A DNA stretch of 50,579 nucleotides, from positions 1 through 50,579 of IMG/VR virus record IMGVR_UViG_3300035698_010217. One strand, 5' to 3'. The position numbers and the translations under genes were made by a program. This DNA is from a virus. Under the pieces are notes generated by a model that saw nothing but the letters and a program-made list of their open reading frames with translations, did not search any database and had not been told where the DNA came from. Shown in pieces: positions 24,040 to 32,378 of this stretch (positions within the stretch are counted from its first letter, which is position 1; each line of letters begins with the position of its first letter).

Positions 24040-25500
24040 ATGACTATACCGGCAGTAGTATCTATAACACCGACAGACCTTGCTACTGATGCTAGTATCA
24101 ATACCAGTGTTGTTCTTACTTTTAATACTGCTGTTGTTGCAACTACAGTAACCCCAGGGTCTATAGTAGTTTATAGACGCTCTACATACGAAGTAATAGA
24201 TGGTAGATATGTTGTAAGCGGAGCTACTGTTACATTCCAACCTTATAAAGGTTTATATGAAGATACTACCTATCAAATAGGTGTAATGGGTACTGATACC
24301 ACCAACCCTGGTGGATACGTGGGGTCAGTAGATACTGAAGACTCTGTACAAGCTACTCAACGCTACTCATTCACTACTACTACAGAACAATATGCTACAC
24401 TAGATCAAGTACAACAACGAGCTGATGTAACTTCAGATGGACCTGTACGTATAGCTGATCTAACAGAACCTGGGGGTTTGGAATTAGTAGGAATGTCCCC
24501 TAGGGGTTTCTCTTGTGGGAATGGCGTAGACCTAGATGAAGTAACATTTACCTTTTCCTCAGAGCTTGATGCAGATACGATTACTAGTACATCAGTACTT
24601 ATGGATGCTCACTGTGCTCTAGGTATGGATGAATACTATGCAACAACTGGAGTAGATGGTACGCCAGTACTACAGATAGCTGCATGCACTGGACTAGACT
24701 ATACACAGCCTACCGGTTCTTTCACAGTAACTGGAACTCAGCTAATATGGCAAAGAGGAGCCAGTGAGCCTAAGTTCAACTATAATACTGAAATAGAGTT
24801 CCTACTCACTCAAGATATACAAGATATAAATGGGCAGGGTATGCTAGGAGATACCCGTACTATAATGTCTACAGAATACTTTCCAAAGTATCTTGACGCC
24901 AGGGTAATAAGACTGGAATGTGGAGCCCTTGTTGCGGATAAGAACGACGATACTATCAACAGAATGATCTTTAAGAATAGTATTGAAGCATGGGATCAAG
25001 CTGGTTGGAACTTTACTGTAACAGAACCAACCCCAGCAGTAAGACGATGGGTTAGAAACAAAACTGTTATAGACCTATATGATATGATAAGAGCTTACGC
25101 AGACGCTCACGCAGGAGCTAAGAAGGTCCTTGCTGACCTGGAGATAAGTTACCCAGCCTCTGTAAAACTACCTGAGGGCATAAGAGCTTTAGCAGCCGCT
25201 GAGCTAGAGAAGTTGACCAGAGAACTTAGATGGTATAGGGGTCAAGGTGGGGCTAGAGTAGCTTCTGTTGGTGCTTATGACAGAAGTAGGGAACTTGAAA
25301 GATCTAGAACCTGGTCTATAGACTACAATACTAACTCTGTATTCTATGACCTATGCTCACCGAAGATACCAGCATCCAACCTAAGCTCTATGAGAGTAAA
25401 GAAGTTGCAGATGCAGGGGTCTGTAAACCTGTCTGCTACATACATATATGGTACTACATCATACGGCACAGATCTATTTGCTTACACGTGTCCAAGCTAA
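24040..25500 (+). CDS. Head-tail connector-region protein with two Ig-like domains (486 aa)
   Basis: AAGGAATAAAA precedes ATG 24040. Residues about 2-110 match the Big_5-type Ig-like pattern: an ITPTDLATDASINTSVVLTF start, TFNTAVVATTVTPGSIVVY, VTFQPYKGLYEDTTYQIGV, and a T-rich end FTTTTEQ. Residues about 145-285 hold a second such unit (LVGMSPRGFSCGNGVDLDEVTF...). The C-terminal ~200 residues are helical then beta (AVRRWVRNKTVIDLYDMIRAYADA...ELEKLTRELRWYRGQGG) and look like a connector domain. Ig-like domains on the capsid or neck surface may help adhesion. Position between capsid and sheath supports a neck role; the exact assignment is uncertain. Confidence 0.78.
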   Translation: MTIPAVVSITPTDLATDASINTSVVLTFNTAVVATTVTPGSIVVYRRSTYEVIDGRYVVSGATVTFQPYKGLYEDTTYQIGVMGTDTTNPGGYVGSVDTEDSVQATQRYSFTTTTEQYATLDQVQQRADVTSDGPVRIADLTEPGGLELVGMSPRGFSCGNGVDLDEVTFTFSSELDADTITSTSVLMDAHCALGMDEYYATTGVDGTPVLQIAACTGLDYTQPTGSFTVTGTQLIWQRGASEPKFNYNTEIEFLLTQDIQDINGQGMLGDTRTIMSTEYFPKYLDARVIRLECGALVADKNDDTINRMIFKNSIEAWDQAGWNFTVTEPTPAVRRWVRNKTVIDLYDMIRAYADAHAGAKKVLADLEISYPASVKLPEGIRALAAAELEKLTRELRWYRGQGGARVASVGAYDRSRELERSRTWSIDYNTNSVFYDLCSPKIPASNLSSMRVKKLQMQGSVNLSATYIYGTTSYGTDLFAYTCPS

Positions 25501-25516
25501 TGAGAAGGAAAAAGAG

Positions 25517-25825
25517 ATGCAGATGAATACACAGATATCTGAAAGCGCAAAGCAGGACCCAGAAGACTTTAAGTTCTTCAGAACTACAGACATAGACCTA
25601 GCTGCTGCTCTAAAGTCTGCAGGAGCTAAACTAGAAGATATGGGTCTAAAGCTGGAGAGATCAAAAGGACGCTCATTCAAACGTACAGAGTACTCGTTTG
25701 ACGCTGAAGGTACAAAAGAGCTTATAATGAAGTACATGAACAACGACCTGCAGGTGGATGCTCGTACGTTGCTACAAGAAAGAGAGTCATTTAAAAAGCA
25801 GAGGTTTAATAAAGGTGCAAGATGA
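25517..25825 (+). CDS. Hypothetical connector-region protein (102 aa)
   Basis: ATG 25517 is chosen because of AAGGAAAAAGAG upstream; the open frame back to 25448 would overlap the previous gene by 53 bases. Short, charged, mainly helical (ESAKQDPEDFKFFRTTDIDLAAALK...). It ends ERESFKKQRFNKGAR, with a basic tail, and has an ATGA overlap with the next gene. Probably a small neck protein. No family recognised. Confidence 0.7.
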   Translation: MQMNTQISESAKQDPEDFKFFRTTDIDLAAALKSAGAKLEDMGLKLERSKGRSFKRTEYSFDAEGTKELIMKYMNNDLQVDARTLLQERESFKKQRFNKGAR

Positions 25826-26436
25826 GTAACCTATTTGCTTCAAATTCAGTAGGGCCCTGGGGACAAAATAGAACAGTTCCCAATGTTACTACACAAGGCA
25901 ACCTTGGTACCGAAGACCTGTCTACGCAAGAAGACTTCATAAACCTACGTGAAGAGTTCGAAGGTATAATAGACAGGCACGGACACTGGGTATTTGTAAG
26001 AAAGACTACCGGTCTGAGATGCCCTAATTACAATAGAGCTTACCGTGACGATCATGCTAGAGACTGTCCCTACTGTATGGGTACAGGGTACCAATACAGA
26101 GACTATCTTATGAAGACTTATAATAGGCCCTCTGCTGTAATTGAGTCACAGGCTGGGGAACAGAGGCAAGATATAGGATTGATGTCTCATAATGTACAAA
26201 TATATTACTTGCCTGCAGAATGTAGAGACTCTGATTCAGGTAGTATGGTTAGGTTCAGGCCCAGTCCGGCTGACCACATAGTAGAGATAGATCTAGATCA
26301 TGATACTAATGAACCTATTCAATCCTATAGGTTTCAAGCGTTATTCAATATACAGATAGTACACCCTGCAAGAGATAGAAAAGGTAGGGTAGAGTACTAT
26401 ATATGTAAGACTACAGAAAGGCCTACCGGCGCGTAA
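25822..26436 (+). CDS. Head-tail connector-like protein with Cys knuckle (204 aa)
   Basis: Overlaps the previous stop (ATGA). Central residues about 66-92 read TTGLRCPNYNRAYRDDHARDCPYCMGTGYQY. That is C-x14-C-x2-C, a treble-clef/zinc-knuckle-like motif seen in head-tail joining proteins of phages with long tails. The C-terminal half is beta-rich (ADHIVEIDLDHDTNEPIQSYRF). The stop is followed at once and in frame by the ATG of the next gene. Neck or tail-completion role inferred from position. Confidence 0.75.
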   Translation: MSNLFASNSVGPWGQNRTVPNVTTQGNLGTEDLSTQEDFINLREEFEGIIDRHGHWVFVRKTTGLRCPNYNRAYRDDHARDCPYCMGTGYQYRDYLMKTYNRPSAVIESQAGEQRQDIGLMSHNVQIYYLPAECRDSDSGSMVRFRPSPADHIVEIDLDHDTNEPIQSYRFQALFNIQIVHPARDRKGRVEYYICKTTERPTGA

Positions 26437-27489
26437 ATGAGACCAGACGGTACACTTGAGAGGCCAGACCAACTAGGAGCTTCCATAGAGACCAATACAG
26501 GTCCTACTGGAAGAGCCTTTTGCTCTGCCGATCTAGTCAAACTCTATGACTACATAGAGGAAGGTCTACGTTACTATCAGGGATGGTACTATCCCCACCC
26601 TCTAGACCCATGGTCAGGTTATATGCCTTACGCATGGTATCTACATCAGGGTGCTAAACTTAGAAATATTGAGAATAATGATATATACACTATAGTAGAA
26701 GTTCCAAAGATAGGTAATAGAGCTACTGGTTATGTAAGACTTACTGGAAACGTGGCTCCTATAAGAACTGATAGACTTGTATTTGAGAATCCAGATGGAG
26801 ACCTATCAGCTACTAAAGACACTGAAACAGGCCTCTATGATGGGTATAAGAGCAAAGCAAACGAAGTAATGTTTATGTATGCGTATCCTAAAACATTCGC
26901 AGCTCCCTACAGTTTTAATGCGAATGGCGTCCTTATAGATCAAGGAGACTTTACAAACACTGTAACGTTTTCTGTCGCTAGACAAGAACCGGGAACTAGA
27001 GAAGGTTCCCCTTTTAAAGGTACTAGAGACTTACGTTCCAAGTTCCGCGCTTCAGGAAACTGGGCAGGGGATGATAGATATGGTAGTGAGACTAGAGGTC
27101 AGTGGTTTGACAATATGGTACAGTTTGATTGCTGGGCAAAGACTAATCAAACCTCAAACGAACTGATTGAATGGTTTCAACTATTTATGTCTCTTTTCCG
27201 CACAGTATTCGAAGCCAATGGTATCAATCTGGTTATCTACTGGGCAAGAAGATCAGATGGTATGACCACTAGGTGGAGGGACGATATAGTATATAGGTCA
27301 TGTACGTACTATGTACGTACGGAAGATGTGACCGTAACAGCACAGAAGAAGATACAGAGTATATTTGTAACAGCAGGCCTAGGAGCCTGCACCGGGGACT
27401 TTGATCCATGTGAGTTTTTCCTCACTGGATGGGACCCCCAAGGGACAGGTATAGATGGTTCTATTCCTGCCGAGATCTACCAAAGCTAA
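26437..27489 (+). CDS. Putative neck/tail-completion protein (350 aa)
   Basis: ATG 26437 directly follows the previous TAA, with AAAGG about 15 bases upstream; translation is probably coupled. It is Trp/Tyr/aromatic-rich (GLRYYQGWYYPHPLDPWSGYMPYAWYLHQG). The middle part is beta-rich, with a helical segment at about 230-265 (SNELIEWFQLFMSLFRTVFEANGI) that resembles tail-terminator or connector proteins. It ends before the sheath gene, which is where a tail terminator is commonly encoded. No catalytic motif. Confidence 0.73.
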   Translation: MRPDGTLERPDQLGASIETNTGPTGRAFCSADLVKLYDYIEEGLRYYQGWYYPHPLDPWSGYMPYAWYLHQGAKLRNIENNDIYTIVEVPKIGNRATGYVRLTGNVAPIRTDRLVFENPDGDLSATKDTETGLYDGYKSKANEVMFMYAYPKTFAAPYSFNANGVLIDQGDFTNTVTFSVARQEPGTREGSPFKGTRDLRSKFRASGNWAGDDRYGSETRGQWFDNMVQFDCWAKTNQTSNELIEWFQLFMSLFRTVFEANGINLVIYWARRSDGMTTRWRDDIVYRSCTYYVRTEDVTVTAQKKIQSIFVTAGLGACTGDFDPCEFFLTGWDPQGTGIDGSIPAEIYQS

Positions 27490-27519
27490 CTCTGACTAAT
27501 CATGGATTAGGAGGAAGTG

Positions 27520-28887
27520 ATGAGTCTATATGACATACCAAGTGTTCAGGCTGAGATAAATGACCTGGGCATGAGGATCATAGCTCCCGCCGCGAATCCT
27601 AAAGTTACCGTTCTCGGAGTCACCAACAACACTGCAGTAGATGTAAACAATCCTTATCTGCTTTCAAGTAATGCAGATATTCAGAAGTTTGCTAATGCTG
27701 ATGGATCTCCCTCTGAGTTTTCTAAAGCTCTTAGTGAGGTTTATGCCGGTGGCGGTGAGAATGCGAACGTAGAGGCAGTGATTGTAAGTACTACTACGGG
27801 TATAGATGCAGACGCTCGTTATGTTGCACTCGATACTACGTATGCTACTTTGCTTAACCATAGTCTGGATATTGTTAACCTTCCAGACGTAGGTGCAGAC
27901 ACTACTCTAACAGGAACCGGACGTAACTTTGCTTACCAACTTGCAAAGTTCTGCTATGATTCTACAATTAACTACCAAGGAGTCATTGGAACTATCGGAG
28001 TTGAGTCTCTGCTTGGAAACATTACTGGTGTTCCTACGCTAACTCAAACTGCCGACTGGGTCACAGCTCTTGCAGCTTTCGACACCAGCGGAATCCGAGG
28101 ATCTGATTTCACCATCTATGACGGTGTGACTGAAGTCACAGGAGATCATATTCCAGATACGTATGCGTTCTACGCTACGTCTGATGGAAGTATACCTGTT
28201 GGCACACCTCCAACAACAGACCCTGTAGTTGTAACTGATGTTAAGACTAATCCAGTTGATATCGGTGCTTACATATCAGTAACAGCTATGCACGCTGCAA
28301 TATCTTCACCGACAGCCAGAACGCTGTATCCAGAAGTGGGGTACTACTTCCATAATGGATCCTCAGCATATGCCGGTCTGATTTCATCTACTCCGTATTA
28401 TCAAGGTACTACAAACAGAGTACTTCCTGGATCCCAGCCTTCAAGAGACCTGTCTCTATCTCAACTGGAAACGTTGAGTCTTGCTCGTTTCGTAACTTTG
28501 AAGACAAGGCCTGATGGCTACAAGATCACAGAAGGTTGTACTGGTGCCTATAATATTTCACAGTACTACAAGTCAGACTTCACAAAGCTGTCAACTGTTC
28601 GAATAGTGCATGAGGCAATCGCTGAAGTCAGGCGAGTCGCTGATCCGTTCATCGGACTCAACAACAACGCTACCAATCGCGGTGCGCTTGAAGCTGAGAT
28701 CGATAACGCACTGCAGGATATGGTTAAGGTAGGAGCACTGAACTACGGTGACTTCGACCTCATATCCACGTCCTCGATGCAAGCCCTAGGTGCAATCCGA
28801 GTCGAGCTGGAGCTTGACGTAGCAATAGAGATTGACACCATAACCACTTCAATCGCTCTAGTTCCCCCGGGAACGATGGGCACATAA
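27520..28887 (+). CDS. Contractile tail sheath protein
   Basis: 455 aa. Start at ATG 27520, five bases after GGAGG; the GTG just before is too close to that site. The C-terminal half carries the classic sheath pattern: LARFVTLKTRPDGYKITEGCTGA, then SDFTKLSTVRIVHEAIAEVRRVADPFIG, and a final strand block (GAIRVELELDVAIEIDTITTSIALVP). The N-terminal part is the variable outer domain. The sheath contracts to drive the tube through the envelope. A small CTAATC-ATG-GATTAG hairpin (27496-27510) abuts the RBS and may tune translation. Codons are enriched in C-ending forms, as expected for a highly expressed structural gene. Confidence 0.93.
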   Translation: MSLYDIPSVQAEINDLGMRIIAPAANPKVTVLGVTNNTAVDVNNPYLLSSNADIQKFANADGSPSEFSKALSEVYAGGGENANVEAVIVSTTTGIDADARYVALDTTYATLLNHSLDIVNLPDVGADTTLTGTGRNFAYQLAKFCYDSTINYQGVIGTIGVESLLGNITGVPTLTQTADWVTALAAFDTSGIRGSDFTIYDGVTEVTGDHIPDTYAFYATSDGSIPVGTPPTTDPVVVTDVKTNPVDIGAYISVTAMHAAISSPTARTLYPEVGYYFHNGSSAYAGLISSTPYYQGTTNRVLPGSQPSRDLSLSQLETLSLARFVTLKTRPDGYKITEGCTGAYNISQYYKSDFTKLSTVRIVHEAIAEVRRVADPFIGLNNNATNRGALEAEIDNALQDMVKVGALNYGDFDLISTSSMQALGAIRVELELDVAIEIDTITTSIALVPPGTMGT

Positions 28888-28898
28888 GGAGGTAGGAA

Positions 28899-29510
28899 AT
28901 GACTCAGCAATCTCAAATGACCATGTCCTACCACACCGTTAGTGGTGTTGATATCCAGGCTACTTTTGGAGGCTATGAAATAGGAGCTCTGCAGGGTGTT
29001 TCGTACACCATTACCAGAGAGAAGGCCCCTGTGTATACCATGGGAAGTGCCAATCCTAGATCATTCTCTAGAGGTAAAAGAGGTATAGCCGGTTCTCTGA
29101 TCTTTGTTGTATTCAATCAATCTAACCTGATAGAGGCCATGAAAACTAAGGCTCTCTTCTGGGCTAAGAAGGGTGACTACATTAACAAAGAGATGTCTGT
29201 CGGCGCCAACCTGGACGTAATACCAAGAAGCGAAAGCGAGTATGGCAATGCCACGCTAAGCTACGCTTGGTACCACGACCAAATCCCACCATTCAACATT
29301 GTGCTCACTGCTTTAACTGAGTACGGTGCTGCTGCGCAGATGGAAGTACGTGGTGTCGAAATTCTGAATGCAGGTTCTGGTATTAGTGTCGACGACATTA
29401 CTACCGATGAGAACATGACATTCATTTGCAGGGAGATTAAACCGTGGGTTTATAAGAACGCCACGCCTCCTTCAGAGGCTAATCTTGGCCAGAATATCGG
29501 CTTTGCCTAA
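28899..29510 (+). CDS. Tail tube protein
   Basis: 203 aa; AAGGAGGTAGGAA precedes ATG 28899, 12 bases after the sheath stop. Sheath followed by tube is the invariant contractile-tail order. The fold has a TYxI-like N-terminus (GYEIGALQGVSYTITREKAPVY), then SFSRGKRGIAGSLIFVVF, and a C-terminal block (IPPFNIVLTALTEYGAAAQMEVRGVEILNAGSG, then SVDDITTDE). Two diverged paralogues follow. An intrinsic terminator lies right after it. Confidence 0.88.
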   Translation: MTQQSQMTMSYHTVSGVDIQATFGGYEIGALQGVSYTITREKAPVYTMGSANPRSFSRGKRGIAGSLIFVVFNQSNLIEAMKTKALFWAKKGDYINKEMSVGANLDVIPRSESEYGNATLSYAWYHDQIPPFNIVLTALTEYGAAAQMEVRGVEILNAGSGISVDDITTDENMTFICREIKPWVYKNATPPSEANLGQNIGFA

Positions 29511-29532
29511 ACAGCGGTGATAGGAGACGAAG

Positions 29533-29560
29533 AAGGGGCCGGTTTCGGTCGGCCCCTTTT
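29533..29560 (+). terminator. Intrinsic terminator after tail tube gene
   Basis: AAGGGGCCG / CGGCCCCTT stem (29533-29541 and 29550-29558), GC-rich, 8-base loop, ending in TTTT then CTATAG. This gives good hairpin energy but a short T-run. It lies 12 bases before the next start, which has no Shine-Dalgarno. Partial termination would make tube more abundant than downstream tail proteins. Confidence 0.78.
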
Positions 29561-29571
29561 CTATAGAATAT

Positions 29572-30285
29572 ATGGATAATAGACAAATACCACACTCAGA
29601 AGACTTTGATAAACTAAGGGATTTACATCATGGTATATCCCCTGAAGAGTATACTACATACTCTGGCTCTGACGTACAACCAGCTATACATGTACCGGGT
29701 TACGCCCCTATAGGTAGACCTAGTAGATTTGTCCCTATGAGGGACTTACAAACTATATCTGTATCCTCTGCCAGGTCTGTTTCTGCAGTTAGATCTCTTG
29801 GAGAGAGTAACGCAGATGAATATACAAGAGGGGCCAGAACCTATGCAGGTTCCATGATTCTTACTGATGGAAGCCAAAGCTCCTTCTCACAAGTACTCAC
29901 TATGGACGCAAATGAATCTGGGTACCCTCAAAGATTCTTTATCGATCAAATGCCTGAGTTCAATATAACACTTACCGCTATCAATGAATACGGCAACTCC
30001 GTAACAAGAACCGTACTAGGTATAACTCTAGTAAACTACGGGACTACCGTATCTGTTGATAATATGTTTACAGAGTCTCAATACACCTATGTAGCAAAGC
30101 ATGTAACTCCATTCCTACCTGGAGACCTATGGAGAAAACTCACACTTGTAGAGTATAAAGGCCAGAAACTAAACTTAGATACCTATCTAGATGGGCTATT
30201 TGATAGAGGGGTAGAAGATCTCCACTTCCCAGAGGGTGCCACTAAAGCTTCTGATCTACTTGATAGTGGGAGTGTGCCTCTATGA
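29572..30285 (+). CDS. Tail tube-like paralogue 2 (237 aa)
   Basis: Shares with the tube gene the GAxYxGSMIL block, the QMPEFNITLTAINEYGNSVTRTVLGITLVNYG strand block, and SVDNMFTESQYTYVAKHVTPF at the same distance from the end. The N-terminal 40 residues and C-terminal ~40 differ. ATG 29572 has no Shine-Dalgarno and follows directly on a terminator hairpin, so initiation is probably weak. It may cap the tube or join it to the baseplate. It ends in ATGA overlap with paralogue 3. Confidence 0.78.
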   Translation: MDNRQIPHSEDFDKLRDLHHGISPEEYTTYSGSDVQPAIHVPGYAPIGRPSRFVPMRDLQTISVSSARSVSAVRSLGESNADEYTRGARTYAGSMILTDGSQSSFSQVLTMDANESGYPQRFFIDQMPEFNITLTAINEYGNSVTRTVLGITLVNYGTTVSVDNMFTESQYTYVAKHVTPFLPGDLWRKLTLVEYKGQKLNLDTYLDGLFDRGVEDLHFPEGATKASDLLDSGSVPL

Positions 30286-31016
30286 GTCAAAGACAGTATG
30301 TAAGCGCTGCCCAATGTAGAGTATTTATAGGGTATCTTTTACTTGACGCTGCTGCCATGATAGAGTATAATGTAGTTTCTGGTAAAGAGGCTTACTATGG
30401 GTACCACAGTAAGTTCTTTGATGCAGTAGCTGATGGCAGAAGTATAGTATCAGGATCCTTACTACTAAACTTTAAAAATGTAGGGTACCTTACAAGAGCT
30501 ATAAGAGCTGCCTCAGCAGTATCATTTATGGTACCCGTAGGTACTACACTTAGTGAAATAACTAAGGTAAGAATCAAAGATAAAGATAGAGAATTGTATG
30601 AACTGCTTAAAGCAGGGTCTATTACTGAGGATAGTGCTTTGGCTGCTTTAGGAAAAGCACTTGAGAACGGTACGGAAGACAAGCTCATAAACGCTTTAGC
30701 TTCTGGTAACCCTAGTTGGGTAGAAAGAGAGAGGGTAGATACTTTCCTGGGTACAAATATGTTTTGGAAGAATGACGGTACCACGACATCTACACCTCCT
30801 GATCCTGTAACCTATTTTACAGGTGCTACAAGTTTAACAATACAGTATAAAACAGGGCCTAATGCTATAGGCTATAAAGAGATATTAAGAGATGTATACT
30901 TCACTGGAATGGGAAAACGTATTGATAACTCACGCGCGGAGCTGAGTGCAGCGCCTATTACAGAGAGGTACGAATTCTTGGCCAGGGACGTAAGCCCCTA
31001 CCCAAGATCTAAGTAA
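30282..31016 (+). CDS. Tail tube-like paralogue 3 (244 aa)
   Basis: Starts in ATGA overlap with paralogue 2. It keeps the tube outline. There is an N-terminal VSAAQCRVFIGYLLLDAAAMIEYNVVSG, then GRSIVSGSLLLNFKNVGYL, which is equivalent to the tube GSLIFVVF segment. It ends with ILRDVYFTGMGKRIDNSRAEL...ITERYEFLARDVSPY. A Lys/Glu/Ala helical stretch of about 85 residues is inserted in the middle, near 100-185. The divergence suggests a specialised ring at one end of the tube. Confidence 0.68.
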   Translation: MSQRQYVSAAQCRVFIGYLLLDAAAMIEYNVVSGKEAYYGYHSKFFDAVADGRSIVSGSLLLNFKNVGYLTRAIRAASAVSFMVPVGTTLSEITKVRIKDKDRELYELLKAGSITEDSALAALGKALENGTEDKLINALASGNPSWVERERVDTFLGTNMFWKNDGTTTSTPPDPVTYFTGATSLTIQYKTGPNAIGYKEILRDVYFTGMGKRIDNSRAELSAAPITERYEFLARDVSPYPRSK

Positions 31017-31027
31017 GGAGCAAGAAG

Positions 31028-31504
31028 ATGGAAGTAGACAAGAAGAAGCAAGAAGAGGATCGTCCTGAAGAGACCGCCAAAAAAGAAGTAGACCCCATAG
31101 TTGAGAGTCTCAATGATCTTGAGGCTAACAAGGCTGTGCAGCGTGAAAAGGCTACCAAACTACTCGCTTCCCAATGCAAGATAACTACAGAGCAGATAGC
31201 AGAGTGGAAGCGTAAGTGTGGTAGAATTGAAACGCAGTCTATTCGTGGGAAATGGTTTATCTACAGAGGCCTTAGTAGGCTTGAGTGGCAACAACTAACA
31301 GACGATGAAGCTAAGATTGAAACTGCAGGACTTGCTTCTGACACTCTTAAGAGAGAAGCAAGAATGGTTAACAAGTGCTTGCTGTTTCCTACTCAGCTAG
31401 ATATATCTGCTCCGGCTCAAGCAGGAGTGGCGTCTGTGCTGTTCGCACACATACTAAACTTTAGCGGCTTCGAACCTGATCTGCCAGAAGCTATAGAACT
31501 GTAG
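31028..31504 (+). CDS. Putative tail assembly chaperone 1 (158 aa)
   Basis: AAGGAGCAAGAAG precedes ATG 31028. It is acidic/basic-charged at the N-terminus (EVDKKKQEEDRPEETAKKEVD), then helical. It lies after the tube genes and before the first giant tail protein, where tail assembly chaperones are normally encoded. It ends in TAG, followed after one codon by ATG in the same frame. Assignment is by position; the sequence itself is not diagnostic. Confidence 0.65.
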   Translation: MEVDKKKQEEDRPEETAKKEVDPIVESLNDLEANKAVQREKATKLLASQCKITTEQIAEWKRKCGRIETQSIRGKWFIYRGLSRLEWQQLTDDEAKIETAGLASDTLKREARMVNKCLLFPTQLDISAPAQAGVASVLFAHILNFSGFEPDLPEAIEL

Positions 31505-31507
31505 ACC

Positions 31508-32368
31508 ATGGGTAGCCCCGAGCAGGCCCTAATAAGGACTCGGGCTGTTCTATCGAAGCTTCCTACCAATGTAAAAAAAGCAATACCTGAATGGAAGCAT
31601 GAGTACGGTATACTATACGTACAACCAATAGATGAACACACCTTTGTGTTCCGGCCCGCTACCTTAAAAGAACTAAGATACGCGGTTGCTCTTTCTCATT
31701 CTGAGTTGGATCCGGAGTATATAACTCCCGATAGAGTTGATTTTAGCAATGCAGGTGCTAGTATATATCTAGGTAATCTTGCCTATAAGATGACTCCTAA
31801 GAATCCATGTTTGATTCTTGCACAAGAGTACCTTCTAGGCAGAACTGTACTATACCCTACAGATCTAAGTGTGTTTGATAGTAAACCAGCATACATAATC
31901 AACTCACTGGTACGTAGGATATGGGACTATACCAGATTCTACAATATGGATGAAATGGCTGATCTAATGGAACAAGCCAGAGGAGTCCTTCCTACAGATC
32001 TGGGAGTTAATATGGTATCTTATGCATCAGCTCTTCTGCATATGTCTACAGATGAGCTAGAGAATAAGAGTGCTCTTGAGCTTGTAAAGCTTGTAGTACA
32101 AGCAGAAATGCTTGGAGTAAGAATGGGAATGGAGAAGTTCCCGTTAGCAGCAAGCAAAAAGAAGTTTGGACCCACTCAGGAACAGCTACAACTGTCAAGG
32201 GAGCGTTCTATGACAAAGCGGCAAGTTACTGAAGCCGCCGCCGCTCCTAAGACACAGTTAATGGCTGTAGACGGCAACCTTGACTTTATAGGACCTGCAG
32301 AGCAGCATAGTCTCGGAGCTGGCACTCTCAACATTGAGCGGGATAAAAAGCACTCGCTGACTTTATGA
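31508..32368 (+). CDS. Putative tail assembly chaperone 2 (286 aa)
   Basis: ATG 31508 is in the same frame as the 158-aa gene, one codon after its TAG, and lacks a Shine-Dalgarno. It is therefore made by coupled reinitiation, or as a 446-aa fusion by stop readthrough. It is mainly helical (ATLKELRYAVALSHSEL..., SALELVKLVVQAEMLGVRMGMEKFP), with a Lys/Gln-rich tail. The arrangement is like the paired G/GT-type chaperones, which usually use a frameshift; none is visible here. Chaperone role inferred from position. Confidence 0.63.
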   Translation: MGSPEQALIRTRAVLSKLPTNVKKAIPEWKHEYGILYVQPIDEHTFVFRPATLKELRYAVALSHSELDPEYITPDRVDFSNAGASIYLGNLAYKMTPKNPCLILAQEYLLGRTVLYPTDLSVFDSKPAYIINSLVRRIWDYTRFYNMDEMADLMEQARGVLPTDLGVNMVSYASALLHMSTDELENKSALELVKLVVQAEMLGVRMGMEKFPLAASKKKFGPTQEQLQLSRERSMTKRQVTEAAAAPKTQLMAVDGNLDFIGPAEQHSLGAGTLNIERDKKHSLTL

Positions 32369-32378
32369 GAGGCTAATA

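Noticed and set aside
31079-31085. A-run as a -1 frameshift site in the chaperone-like gene
   Set aside because: Zero-frame codons are aaa-aaa preceded by c, so re-pairing in -1 is poor, and the site is near the start of the gene, not its end.
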